Source: Caprimulgus europaeus
Taxonomy: Eukaryota > Chordata > Aves > Caprimulgiformes > Caprimulgidae
DNA: 64,000 nucleotides
Reading direction: 5' to 3'
Assembly (NCBI GenBank): GCA_907165065.1
Contig: OU015540.1
Location: 5,688,001-5,752,000 of the forward strand
In this document: positions 1-11,100 of the stretch, one piece after another
How the letters are laid out: each line of letters opens with the position of its first letter
How positions within the stretch are numbered: the stretch's first letter is position 1
Made by a program: the position numbers and the translations under genes
Notes under the pieces: model-generated
The model's database searches: none
What the model saw: only the letters and a program-made list of their open reading frames with translations
Told to the model about the DNA's origin: nothing

Positions 1-1859
1 TACTTCTCTATCAGTAAAGCCAGCATCCTGCTTGCTGTCTTCTGGGAGCAATTTCTACAGTACCTCCTTGGTCTCTCCCTCCCTGGGCTGGTATGGGCTG
101 CAGCACCCTTTCAAGTAAGAGACATTAAGTCTCTATTTTCACCTCCAAGACTCATTATTTGGTGTTTATCTTCACTGAGCAGCATTTGCCATCTATTAAC
201 TGAGCAGCTTCAGGAACAGCATGTGTAGGGGGAAACAGGTGGATTGCCACATAATTCAGGACCACTTCATATTGCTGCAGGCTCTTGGCAGTGAGGCCAG
301 ACATTTTGTCTGGCTTTGCCCTGGATTAAAATCTATTTCCTGGGCAGGGACAAGTGGAGCTCACTCGTACCTGCTTGTTAGGGGATTGTGGTGTTTGGTT
401 CTGCTCAAAGGTAGCCCTCAACTCCCCTAGATAATGTTTTTTGCTCTTTGCTTTTAAAGATTTCTTTGACTACTAATCTCATCTCTCTCCTCCTTTTATG
501 AAATTGTGTCAAACCTTTCACACAAACTATGACAGAAGTACAAGCTCGATGGTGCAGAGCTGCTCTCCAGTGAGGAGCCGGACACTGAAAGCTGTTCCAG
601 CAGAGGCTGAGCTTCTGCAGTTGTTTCACGGTGATATTTTCTCTTTTCTTCTCTTTCCCATTTCAGTACCATGTGCTCCTGGGGCTATGGATGCAGAGAG
701 GCCACCGTCCCAGGATCTAATTCCTGGCTGTTTTTTCTGTCTTTTTTACTGAGCCACTTTTTGTTGTTACAGCTGATTTAAATACTTGTCGTAGACCCCC
801 ATGCTAGCTATTTAGCTACAAAGCTGTTCCAAAAAGCTTTGGATTTGTTTGTTTTAAATCTCCCTTTTCACTGCTCAACTCTAACAGTAAATGACTTGGT
901 GCAATGTTCTCTTTCTGCTGGAGCTCTCTTTGCTGGAGAATTGGGAAGCCACTCTCTGCCCCTTTTTCCGTCCTGTTGGCTACTTTTGCTGCCTCAGATA
1001 TCTTCTCAAACCCTCAAGCACTCCATTCAGCATTGTAGAATCAATTCCATAAAGACTTTTTTTTTCCTATGCTTCCAGACTTAAGCAGTCAAAGGACATG
1101 GTTGGGCCTTATTTTGTGTTTTCTGTCATTTTCTGTGCATTGGACAAGAAACTGGGCCAAGTTCTTCCTTCATAGAAGAGGCTTCTTCTCAGAGTGCAGG
1201 ATAAATCACTATTTTCCCCCAGACTTTTGGGGTTCAGGACTGATGTGCTGTGGTCCATGCCAGAACACCACTCATGTCTCAGCTGGATCTGTCCTCTCCG
1301 TACAGCAGAGGCGATTTGAGTAGCTGTGATGAAAGAGCAGAAGGGGTTTGGAGAAGAATAGGGATGAGTATGGGAGGGGATTAGGTCTGCTGTGCTCGCC
1401 CTCCTCCTGTGTCCTTGCGGGCTTCAACAGGACCAGTTTACTCAGTCTTCCGTAGCTGCCAAGGAGGAGCGAGCAAGGCGAGCTCAACTGTTCCTCCTTC
1501 CTTTTACAGGCTGCTGCCAGAAATTGTCTGGCAGAAAATGGGGGGATGAATGCAGACTTTCAGATTGGGAAGTGGGGAAAGAAATGCCACAGTTTGAGGG
1601 AGTGATTTCCATTTCTGTAGTTTATTGTGGTCTTTGAAATCCCATTAACCTACAGTCCGATGCGTCTGCTCTTCTGGGCTGAGCCCAGCCTCTCCAGTTA
1701 GCTGTTGTCATGAAGGAATGGGAAAAATAGAGGAAAAGCAGCAGAAGCCAGCGATGGGAGTCTGCAGAGCAGGAATGGAGTGTGAGCCCCCAGGCATTTC
1801 CATATATACCCCATGGATAGAAGCTAACTTCTGAAACAAAAGCAGGAGAGACATAGAGG

Positions 1860-1875
1860 AAAAAAAAAAAAAAAA
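1860..1875. repeat. Poly(A) run
   Basis: Sixteen consecutive A residues. The sequence 5' of the run does not resemble a spliced transcript or a known SINE, so I treat it as simple repeat and not as a retrocopy tail. Confidence 0.8.
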
Positions 1876-4109
1876 TCCATATTACTCCTTTGAATCTTTA
1901 TTCACCTCCTGTGAGTGAATGAGAGCTTTTAAAAATACATCTTTTGTCTCATTTTTCTTTAGTGTGGAAACTACATTTTTAGGGAGAAACTTGAAAGACT
2001 TTATCAGTTTTTCCTCCTTCTCTTGAGAGCAAAGTGCTCTTTCGTCAGACCTTTTATAACTTTAAATGTGAAACTCTCTCCCAGCATCATCGTTTCTGAG
2101 GAGACAATAAAAGCTGGTGCTAATGCTGTCATTTCTCACACTTCTTGCTGCTCCCTCTGAAATCATATTTGTTTATATTCTGCAGATCTTATGAAAAGAA
2201 AAAGTGGTCAAACTGTTGAGTTCATGCACTGTGGGGTATAGCGAAGCAGAGAGCATTTAGGCATTAGCACCTTTTAGAGGGAACGTGATAACTGTGCAGA
2301 AACTAGTATTTCAAAACCTATAAATAAAAGTAATATATTTAAAAAGAACTTCACTAAAGACTAAAGTGGCAACAGCTGAAGGACCTTTTCAGCTGGAACA
2401 AATCTGAACTTTTTTCTTTCTGCTGTCAAACTGCAACCCCAGTAAATCCTAAATGTTTTCTGTGGATTTAGTGACTGGGTAGAGTTACAGTAATTCAAAA
2501 GAAATTCATGTCCTTGCCAATGCCTATTAGTCACACTTGCTGGAATTCTGTCTGCTCTGCTCCTAACACCATCTCAATGCCATCTGGATCCCTTAATAGC
2601 GTCTTCCCAACACATACATTTTCTGCTCCATTCAATAGTTTCCTGTTCAGCAATAGCTTTTCCACATGGCCATGTCCTCTTCGCAGATGGGGCCTCTGTG
2701 AGACATGTCCTCGCCGACGATATCCACGCTGCTCTACAGGCAATCGCATCACACATCCGAGAACATTAAAAACGAATAAAAAAATGATAAAGGGGTGATG
2801 GTGGGGAGTTGCTGCTCGTTAACTCCACTGGAAAGCTCTGGACTGAGAGGGGCTTTTGGAAGGGCCTTGATGCTGTTGAAAATCAAACAGATTTCCCCCT
2901 TTTTCCTTTCTAAAACAGGAGCAGCCTGGCCTTTCTCTCCAGCAGCCATCACTCACCGTCTGAGCCCTTTTTAGGTAGTGTGAGTGCACATGGCGGGATG
3001 TCTCCTCATTCTTACAACTGCCATTTCAGGGGACCTCAGACTGCAAGGTTTTTTATTTTCTGGTTCCCTCTTCTAATTTGGGACAGTGAAACGTGCAGTG
3101 GAGGCAATATAAAGCTCAGTTTTCAAAAGTGGGAAAACCCACAAGTCTGAGCAAGCACCAATAATTAATCTATATTCTGACATTAAATGTGATCTTGTGA
3201 AAGGCTGTGGATCCGACTTGAATTTACCTTGTGCTTCTGGAGCACTCAGCTTGGGATTATGTTATCTGTATCTGATGCAGAAAAAGTCTTCCAGAAATGC
3301 AAAGAGATCTTTGCCAAAGTTTAAATGTTTTCATGTTTTCAAACCCCTGTATGGAGAAGTTGGTAACTTTTCCAGAAATTAATCTGAATTATTTTTTGCT
3401 GTATCACAGAAGTTGCAAGTAGTGTCAGTATTTGAGAAAGAAACTGAAGTTTCTTCCTTCCTCATGCCATGAGGCTGCTTTTAAAATGAGCACCAGCATT
3501 CATTCTGGGCCAGATATTAAGCTGATAGGTGGTGGTGCTGTACCCAGATGTTTCTGTACTTTGCTTTTTGTGATTCTCACAAGAATTTTTCTTGGATTGT
3601 TCTCCCTACCTGAAAGTAACTCCCATAAGGAACAAGTTGAGGCATGCAAATTGATGATAAAATAACATCATGTATCTTGTGCAGATGTCCCTGGACACAG
3701 AGAGCACAGGGTGCACGCAGACTAAGGCTGCCTTTGTGGATGCTGGTGCATCCAAAAGCCGTACACAGTTGGCCATGTACCTGATTTCATGTAAAGGAAA
3801 ACATGCAAGTGCCAAGCAAGTAAATATTTTTCAATATTTAACTGCTGTATCTTAACCACCAGCTGCAAATGCTTTGCTGTGTTTATATATAGATAGGATT
3901 TCCCTTGCTTCTCTCTCTTTGCCATTGGGAAGAGTTCCCTAGGGCTGGAAAAGCAAAGCTAGAATAGCACAAACTGTTTGCTAATGGTTCTTAACGCTTT
4001 CCCACTGGAGATCCAGGACACTCAACAGTGTTAAAAATAGGTTAGCAGAGGAATAAGTATTGAAAGCACTAGTCAGTCCTAAAAACCTCTCTGGTACAAG
4101 AAGGTTACA

Positions 4110-4440
4110 GCAACGTTCCCGTCCTCGGCGCAGAGAAGCAGCAAGTGTTGGCTCTGAAGGAGAGCAGAGCCGCGGCAGCATGGAGAGGAGCTCCCTGTGC
4201 CTATGGCTGGAAAAGGGGTACCCCAGTGGTACCCCAGTAGTTGGGGTACTGGGAAGGAGCAGGCAATGGAGGGGTGAGCCCAAGAGCAAGCTCTCAGGGG
4301 AGAGGCTGTGAACTTCAGCCGCGCTTGCAGGCGCGCTCGTGCGTGCTACCCGTCGCGAAATACACGATCTGGGTACGTCCGCGGCCTGACAGCCAGCGCC
4401 CCGGGCTTTGAGTCACCCCTCTGTCCTCAGTGACGTAGGA
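4110..4440. promoter_or_regulatory. Small CpG-dense patch with AP-1-like and CRE-like sites
   Basis: CpG dinucleotides are scarce in the surrounding intron but concentrated here, with about sixteen between 4310 and 4440 and several more in 4110-4180. A TGAGTCA (AP-1 consensus) lies at 4409-4415 and a TGACGTA (close to the CRE/ATF core) at 4431-4437. This is the pattern of an unmethylated regulatory element such as an intronic enhancer or alternative promoter. Open frames cross it on both strands (4060-4311 plus; 3981-4289 minus), but neither resembles a known protein and GC-rich DNA gives long frames by chance. Function is inferred only. Confidence 0.4.
4215..4250. repeat. Tandem 11-mer with adjoining perfect hairpin
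   Basis: GGTACCCCAGT occurs twice head to tail at 4217-4227 and 4228-4238. The second copy overlaps the left arm of a hairpin: GTACCCCA (4229-4236) pairs with TGGGGTAC (4242-4249) across a 5-base loop. A 10-base palindrome, GGGGTACCCC, lies at 4215-4224. It sits inside the CpG-dense patch. I know of no element with this structure. Confidence 0.75.
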
Positions 4441-5559
4441 AGGGCATGAACAAATTATGAAATCTTAAAATTGCAGGTGAAATAGCATAAAAATATACTG
4501 ACTTAAACCTACCCTTGCTACAGCTTGCTTTGTCTCGGATCTTTGTGAAGTGTTTTCTGGTGGTGATTGCCGTGCATGGTTTTTAGAAGGTATCTGAGAG
4601 GCCTGAGCTTAAACCTCCACAAGGAGGGAAGTTCTGCAGGCGGATAACAGCAACATCACAGCTTATTTGGGAGGCTGGATGGGAAGAAATTTGTTCTAAA
4701 TTAAAATTCAGCATGTCAAGTATGGAGAAAGTACTGATGAAAGTCCTGAGTTGGCTCTGACCTTTCAGTAGCTGCTGTGCTGTTGTTCCTCAGAGAAAAA
4801 CGTTGCTGCTCTTGTGGTCTGTTCTGCAATCCATTTAGAAACATGCCGTTAAAAGCATTAATTCCATTTTGAATTTCCATTTTTTCTGACCTTTTCAGTC
4901 TCCTGCTCCTTTAGCATCCTCCATCCCTGCTAGCTTTGTGTCTCTTCTGGAAGTTATTGATGGTCTTTTTTTAATAGCCTGGACAATGCTAAAAGCTGCT
5001 TCTCGGTGTTTTAGGAGCTTCCGAGAGTGAAAAAAGATGATATTTTATAATATGTGAAAATTACCAGCAGGGGTCAGGCTTACAAATAATTTAAGCAATT
5101 CAAGCTGCATATTTATAGAGGAGACATTTCTGTGCTGAACATGTTGTAGATCAACCAGCTTCTGTGGAAAAGTTTGTAACTTTTGCCCAGTGAATAGAAG
5201 AGACAATTTCTTAATCATACCTGAAATTTCTGTTGCATAATTTTGGGATATTGCCAGATGGGTGCATTGTTTATTGTCACAGTGCAAGGATTTTCAGCTT
5301 AATTTAGGTCATTTAAAAGTGACTATTATCAAGCAAGATAATTAGTTTTTTAAAAATATTCTGGAAAAGGATCTTGAGAAAATTAAATGCAAAGATCAGT
5401 GTTAGTACACATTAGCTGCACAGCTGATCCCAGGAAATTAGCATGCAAAAGGTGAAGTTCTTGAAGCAGCATTAAGATTTTTGTACTTTGTAATTAAATA
5501 CAAGCAAAAATGTTACATCAAACTCTTTATAATAATATCACCTGCCTAACAAGTTTGAT

Positions 5560-5760
5560 AGAGTTCTCTGAAGGATTCAACAGGGCTGAGGCTGATATGG
5601 TTGATATATTGACCTTTCAAAAAGCTTTGAGCCAGGGGGTCACAAAGAAACTTTACTCTAATGGAATGAGTTGTTGAGATGAGTCTTTGTTGGATTAATA
5701 AGAATATAAAGATCACAGAGGGCTGGCTGTCCCCGGGCACTGTCTGCAGGGATGGCCGGT
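5560..5760 (+). mobile_element. Fossil LINE reverse-transcriptase fragment (CR1/L3-like)
   Basis: The plus-strand frame containing 5588-5650 reads D-M-V-D-I-L-T-F-Q-K-A-L-S-Q-G-V-T-K-K-L. This aligns with reverse-transcriptase motif A of CR1/L2-type LINEs (pattern V-Y-L-D-F-Q-K-A-F-D-x-V-P-H-K-x-L). The aspartates normally found in this motif are replaced by T and S. A tryptophan-containing stretch around 5690-5720 is placed as expected for the next part of the domain, but frameshifts blur it. The copy is long dead. It lies about 1.06 kb upstream of a LINE C-terminus in the same orientation (6425-6830), so both may be one insertion. Borders are approximate. Confidence 0.6.
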
Positions 5761-6424
5761 GGTGGATGACTGCAAATAGGGCAAAGCTACTGGGGTACTT
5801 TGCCAGGAGACTCTCCTACCTCCTACTGCCTTGTCTCCAGGATTTCCTGAGCCAGAGATAACACTACTTTGTAAAGCTTGGTGCATTTTTCTTCCATTAA
5901 TTTGCTTATGTAATACAAAGTTAAAAAATGGAAAAGCAAAGGCTAAATCTTGTTTTCATAATACCGAGGGGTTTCAGCTAGGTCCTAGAATGGTTTTTAT
6001 TGGGAACTTGTTGTCTAACACAGAGAGGCGTCTGGGAGGTGACAGCATTTGAAATAATATGAAGTTATTCAGCGTATCAGACTTCTCAGAGTTGCAGAAG
6101 AATCTTATGATGCTGCTGGAGATGAGAAATGAAGTTGTATATCAGTAATTACAAAACCCGTGCACGTAAGAAAAGACACCTTTACTTTTACTCCCCCAGT
6201 AGTGGTCTCTAAATGAGCTGTTATCACTCAAGAAAGAGATCTTGTGTTATTGTGAACAGTTTTCTAAAAATAACAGGCAAGTGCTTTGTAGTTAAAAAGA
6301 CAAATAGAATACTAGGAATTATTGGAAAAGAAGTTGAGAACAAAACAGAATGCCTCATTGTACCACTGAATACATCGGAGTGCTGCTTGTAGTTCTAGCT
6401 TTTCTCATAGCAAAAACTCTCTAT

Positions 6425-6830
6425 AAAACCTGAAGATGAACAAGGGAGGGCAATGAAGATGAGCAGAAATATAGAAAATCCTTGATGTGAGAGAAGACTA
6501 AATTGAGATTCTTCAGGAAATAATAGAGGAGGCCTGTAAAGTGGTATGGAGAGGGGAATATGGTACAATTATTCACAACTTTTCATAGCAGAACTTACAG
6601 GCACTCAGTGAAATAATCACATGTGAAGTATAAAACAAAATGAACTAATTTTTCATACAGCACATAATTGAATTGTGGAACTTATGGCCAAGGAGTGTTG
6701 TGAAGGCCAAAAGTATAAATCAGATAAAAAAGAGATTTGATGCACTCATGGAGATTTGAGCTGCTGGTCGTTATTTAACATGATGGTCTAGACTCGTGTT
6801 CAGGAAGTATCTAAGTTCAATTTGCTTTAT
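6425..6830 (+). mobile_element. Ancient CR1/L3-type LINE, 3' part of the second open reading frame and 3' tail
   Basis: The sequence follows the order expected of old amniote CR1/L3 copies. A stretch resembling the L-x-x-L-x-L-F region lies near 6430-6530. Next comes the conserved TATTCACAAC/TTTCATA block near 6570-6595. The segment coding for the W-N-x-L-P motif is degraded at about 6668-6685 (AATTGTGGAACTTATGGCC), and GTTGTGAAGGCCAAAAGTAT follows. The end is the TTTGATGCACTCATGGAG and CATGATGGTCTAGACT blocks at about 6737-6795. It carries many substitutions and indels and encodes nothing. It ends about 220 bases upstream of a MAD1L1 exon. Confidence 0.85.
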
Positions 6831-7048
6831 ATTCAAGTTGTATATTTTTAATATACTTTTACAAATTCTATTTTCATCATACAAACTTGTATCTTTTAGT
6901 TATATGTTTTAACTGCCTCAGTAGTGTAGCTTTGTGGTACTGAACACAGGAATAATCTGGTACTGCTTGTGATTTCATGTTTTACTTGGTTATTTGTGGT
7001 GGGACTGTGCAAGGACACAGTGTCTATTATCTTTCCCTTCTTCTCCAG

Positions 7049-7139
7049 GCTGAAAATTGAGGAGCTGGAAGCTGAACGCAGCAAGCTGGAAGAGGAGAAG
7101 AGATCTCTGGAAATGAAACTGGAGAAGCTAACTCTGCAG
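7049..7139 (+). CDS. MAD1L1: MAD1L1 internal coding exon: coiled coil just before the MAD2-binding motif
   Basis: The exon is 91 bases: one base completing a split codon, then 30 codons from CTG at 7050 to CAG at 7137-7139. The product begins L-K-I-E-E-L-E-A-E-R and ends K-L-T-L-Q, a charged heptad-rich helix. It aligns without gaps to the segment of human MAD1 at roughly residues 502-531 (position from memory). The acceptor is a long pyrimidine tract ending in CAG at 7046-7048. The donor is CAG|GTAGGA with GT at 7140-7141, so the exon ends on a complete codon, as exon 40352-40559 requires. In the human structure this helix is part of the parallel coiled coil that positions the two MAD2-binding segments of the dimer. 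The open frame runs on to 7178 only by reading intron. Confidence 0.95.
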
Positions 7140-8089
7140 GTAGGAAATGTGGAGGCCCAGAGCAGCTGGAGAGCCTGACACGGTCCATTCGCCTTAGCTG
7201 CTCTCACAGATGTGCCAGAGTGCTAACAGCATGCAACTTCTGTCAGTCTGGGTGAGGCATTTTTTTTGGAAGCCTGGGCAAAGTGCATCAACACACCTGT
7301 ATCCCTGACCATGTTATTGGAGTGTTTTGATGTCAGATGTAATCACACAAATGCAGTTGTCTTTTTTTCAATGCCTTTGCCTAGAACCTCTTCTTCTTCT
7401 TTTTCTTGGAGCCTTAAAAACTGTTCCATTTTAAATAACTCCCCTAACATAAGTTGTCTGTCTCCAAATTCATTTGGCCAAAGCAGAGTGTAGACAGGGT
7501 TTAACAGCGTGGAGCTGATATGAAAATTTAAGCTTCATTCGTACTGAAGACTCCACTGCTGCTATCAGTGATAGAGACAGAGACCAGTGTGTGGCCTCAT
7601 TAGGCAGTAGCATTCCAAGCCAGGAAGGATCAGTGCTGCTGAGAGGACGACATGGCAGCATCTCCAGACCCACAGATATGGACAGGCAGAAGGTGTGGAG
7701 GCAGAAGGATGAAAGGGTGTGTTTCTTTTGCTGTGGGTGTTTCACCTTTTCCTGAGGTAGTGCTGTCCTATGTGACAGGAGGTCTTCAGCTTCTCACTCT
7801 GGATAGATCAGTGAAGTATCATCTTCCTTGAAGGAGGGCAAGGGCACCTGCAGCAGCTGAGTGGACCATCTATTCAGCCAGCTCTCATTCTGGGAACAGC
7901 TTTCCTGTGCAGAGGAGGGGCATGGGAGTTGCTTCAAGTTTACAGTGTTTCTTGTTTGAAAGGTGCTGGAGCAAACAAGAACCTGAGCCTGTTTGTTTAA
8001 TCAAAGCCTGTCCTGCTATGAACAGTGTTATCTCTCCCTTCTGTTCTTTCTGATATGCTGAACAATTTGGCATTATAGCATTTCATTCT

Positions 8090-8130
8090 CTTAATTTTTC
8101 TTTCTTTCTCTCTTCTTTTTTTCCATTTTT
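8090..8130. repeat. Pyrimidine-rich (TTTC)n-like simple repeat
   Basis: The interval is built of TTTC/TCTC units grading into T runs, with almost no purines. A separate run of 14 T residues follows at 8233-8246. Confidence 0.75.
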
Positions 8131-11100
8131 GTGTAAATTGCTTTGTGGTAGAAAACCTGCAGGTTTGAAATTACCCAGGTTTCAGACAGACCATTGATTT
8201 TATCTTGACACCTATTAGAGGCGAATCAAATCTTTTTTTTTTTTTTATTACCAATTCCTAGAGACAGGGGAAGTGACAGCTTTGATAAAGCAGGGAGCTC
8301 AGAGCTGCTGAGCATCTCTGCTGAGCCATGTTTAGTGTGAAACCTGTCACCCGACTCTCCTTTAATTGGGTTTCAGTCATCAGAAGGAGATGAAAGCTTT
8401 GGGCTGGTGTTTGGATGCTTAGGTCTCCAACAAACACAACAGCAGCTTTGGTTGCAGAGCAGATTACATCTCACTCAGGTCACATTTAATCTGCCAGTGT
8501 TGTCTTACAATGGCTGCTGGCTTTCTAAGAAGGCCTGACCAGAGGAATTCCTTATTTTCTTTGTAATGTCTTGAGATGCTCTGCTTTGCTTGCTCATACT
8601 GCTCTTCGGATATCAAAACACCAAGCTTTTTAAATTGCATATTCAAAGAGGAAAGGTCCAAAGTCTTTGGTGTAGTCTTGCTGATTGTCTGTCTTCTGGT
8701 CCTTGGTAGACAAGGTCAGCAGCAGCTACTGTTTGGATGGCTGAGCTTTCTCAGTACAGAGAAATTATGTGGTGATAGGAACTGGTGGGACCTTCATACT
8801 GTGGTAAAGCTACCACAGGTAACAGTTGTACTGGTCACCAAAAAGGCTTTGAAAGCTCCTTACAGGATCCCCATGACCTGTCTCATTAAATGTGCTTGCT
8901 GTTTGAATGCAGTATTGTGCAAGTAGGGGCTTTGTGGAGCGTGTCAGGGAGAACATGAATGACCTTGAGATAGAGCAGGGTAAAAATTATATGGGAAGGA
9001 TAAAATACCATGTAGGTGTGGAAAAGAGAAGGAAGGTGGTCATCAGGCTTAGCAGGTCTAGGAAAGAGAAATCTACCAGTCTTGTAAAAGGCTAGTTAGT
9101 GAGCTGAATTAAGGTCATCATGCTCTTAACATCCGCTTTGCCAAGGCTGAAGACATGGCTTTAATTCTTTTTTTAACAGGAGGCAGCTCCCCCCTTCCTT
9201 ATTTCTCACTGTAGTTGCGTCTTAGAGGACTGGATGTGAAAAGCAGCTTCTCCAAGAGGACAAGAAGAGAAGAAAGCATAAGTACAGGAATGTGTAAGCT
9301 GAATGTTAAAATGTCAGTGTTGGTGAGTGTGTGCCCACCTGAATGGTCAAGGTTTCAGAACTCACAGAGGGGTAAACACCAGCCTTCCCATTTTTTATTC
9401 ACCTTGAGAATCAAATCTTCACAGGCCAAGCTTAGAATGACTTTTTTTATTAAACACATCAGAAGAAGGTTCCTTACAGGAGGAAGCCACTAAGTTAAGG
9501 ATAAGCTTAGAAATTCATCTCTTCTATCAGTGCTGAGCAAATATGCTGAATATATTATTATATCCTCAGATAAGGTCACTGAAATGCTGCTAGTTGATAT
9601 GTTGTTTATTCCCATCTCTGAAAGAAATCACTGGGAAATGATGGGTTAAAATAACATCTCTATTGCAAAGGGGAAAAAGAGTAAGAAAAGCTTTACATAC
9701 AGAAATCACAAGAAAATTTTACTGAACAGAAAGATGATTGAAATTACAAACGTGAAGTAAAGCATGGCATCAAATCAAATAAAGGTGTGAGAAAGTAGGA
9801 GGTGACATTAAACAAGGTAGGATGAGGGTGATTTCTGACAAATCTTTGCAGTTCCTTCTTTTTTGAAATAGAACCTCTGACTTTCTGCAATTGTGTCTGC
9901 TAAATGAAAAACACATAGAAGAGGTGTATTGAAGTTTTGAATTTGGAAGAGGGGGGATGTAGAATTAAGGCTTTGACTGCTTTACATTGAACTGAAGTCT
10001 GTTGAGTTCACATAACTGCGTGTGATGAATGAAATCTAGGGAGATATGGTTAATATTTGGTATCTAAAAACTTCAGTGTTTGTCTGTATTGATGTGTGGA
10101 AAGGAGAGAAGTCTCAAATGTTTGCTTCCTCTCACATCCTTTTGTATTTGAGTACTCACACATGACTTGTGCTCATCTCTGCTTTGGCTGCTGATACCAG
10201 TAGCCCTCTTTGTGAACTACAAGACACTGATGGACTGGCCAGAGGGCGAGTGAGCACGTGGAAGGGTGCTTTTCTGTGAGGTGTGTGGTTCACGCTCCCT
10301 GAGCTCAGTATTAGCAAATAAAGAAACTGAGATGCTGATAACTGTCTGCAGCAGTGTATGTAACATCTGATATCTTTGTATTCTGTGCTTGTGTGGGGAC
10401 AGCTTGAATTATGGCTGAAGGTGCTTTCCACCTCCACACACCCCTTATTCCAAAACCCTTGGCTCTTGACACCTAGCTGCAGGCTGCATTGATTTTCTTT
10501 CACTCGTATAAAGACTTTAGCATGGATATTACTCACTGGTCAGGTCTTTACTGCTAATAAAAACCTCAGATTACAAAAACACAAGAAATGTTGGAACTGT
10601 AGAGAAATTACACTCTGCTGAGGGTACTTCCCATCACCCAGGACATTATCTTAAGAAAAACATTTGAACTGTGGCTCAGGAGAGGGATTCAAATAATGTA
10701 TGAAAAGAGTGAGTTTAACAAGACAATTTTATCTCCTCTCCTCCACCCTTCTTTCTTCGATGAAACAAAAAAAGGCTTCCAGGAAAGCAGATGTGCTGTT
10801 CCTGCTTGGCCTGTGGTGGGCAGACTTGCTGAGACTCCAGTGAAAGATTTGGTTTGTTTAGTTATCTGAAATGATCTGAACCATCTTTCTGAGCTGCTGG
10901 TGGGAAAGTGCAACTTGATGCCAAGAACAAAAAAGACTGATCAAATCAGTGCTTTTCTGATAAAGTGGGAGGAAAGACTTGTGAGGAGTGTTCAATTAGC
11001 ATTTCTTACTGCCAGGAGCCTTGTGTTTACAGGCAACCAGGCGGATGTGAAGTGTTCCTTATGCAAATACTACTCTCCTGCTTTTCCTGCTCTCCTCTAC

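Larger units (their letters stand above)
1..7048 (+). other. MAD1L1: 3' part of a MAD1L1 intron
   Basis: No coding exon is recognisable here. The intron ends with a strong pyrimidine tract and AG at 7047-7048. The stretch 1-4100 is mostly unique sequence with a 16-base A run at 1860-1875; open frames there are short, occur on both strands and resemble nothing known. A CpG-dense patch lies at about 4110-4440 and fossil LINE sequence at 5560-6830. The rest shows no structure I can name. Confidence 0.85.

Noticed and set aside
2510..2770. Minus-strand frames containing L-L-R-D-P-D-G-I-E, reminiscent of glyoxalase/VOC proteins, in a segment with several CpGs
   Set aside because: Only the short D-P-D-G-x-E piece resembles the family; spacing to flanking residues does not fit, no second domain or exon is present, and the match is short enough to be chance.
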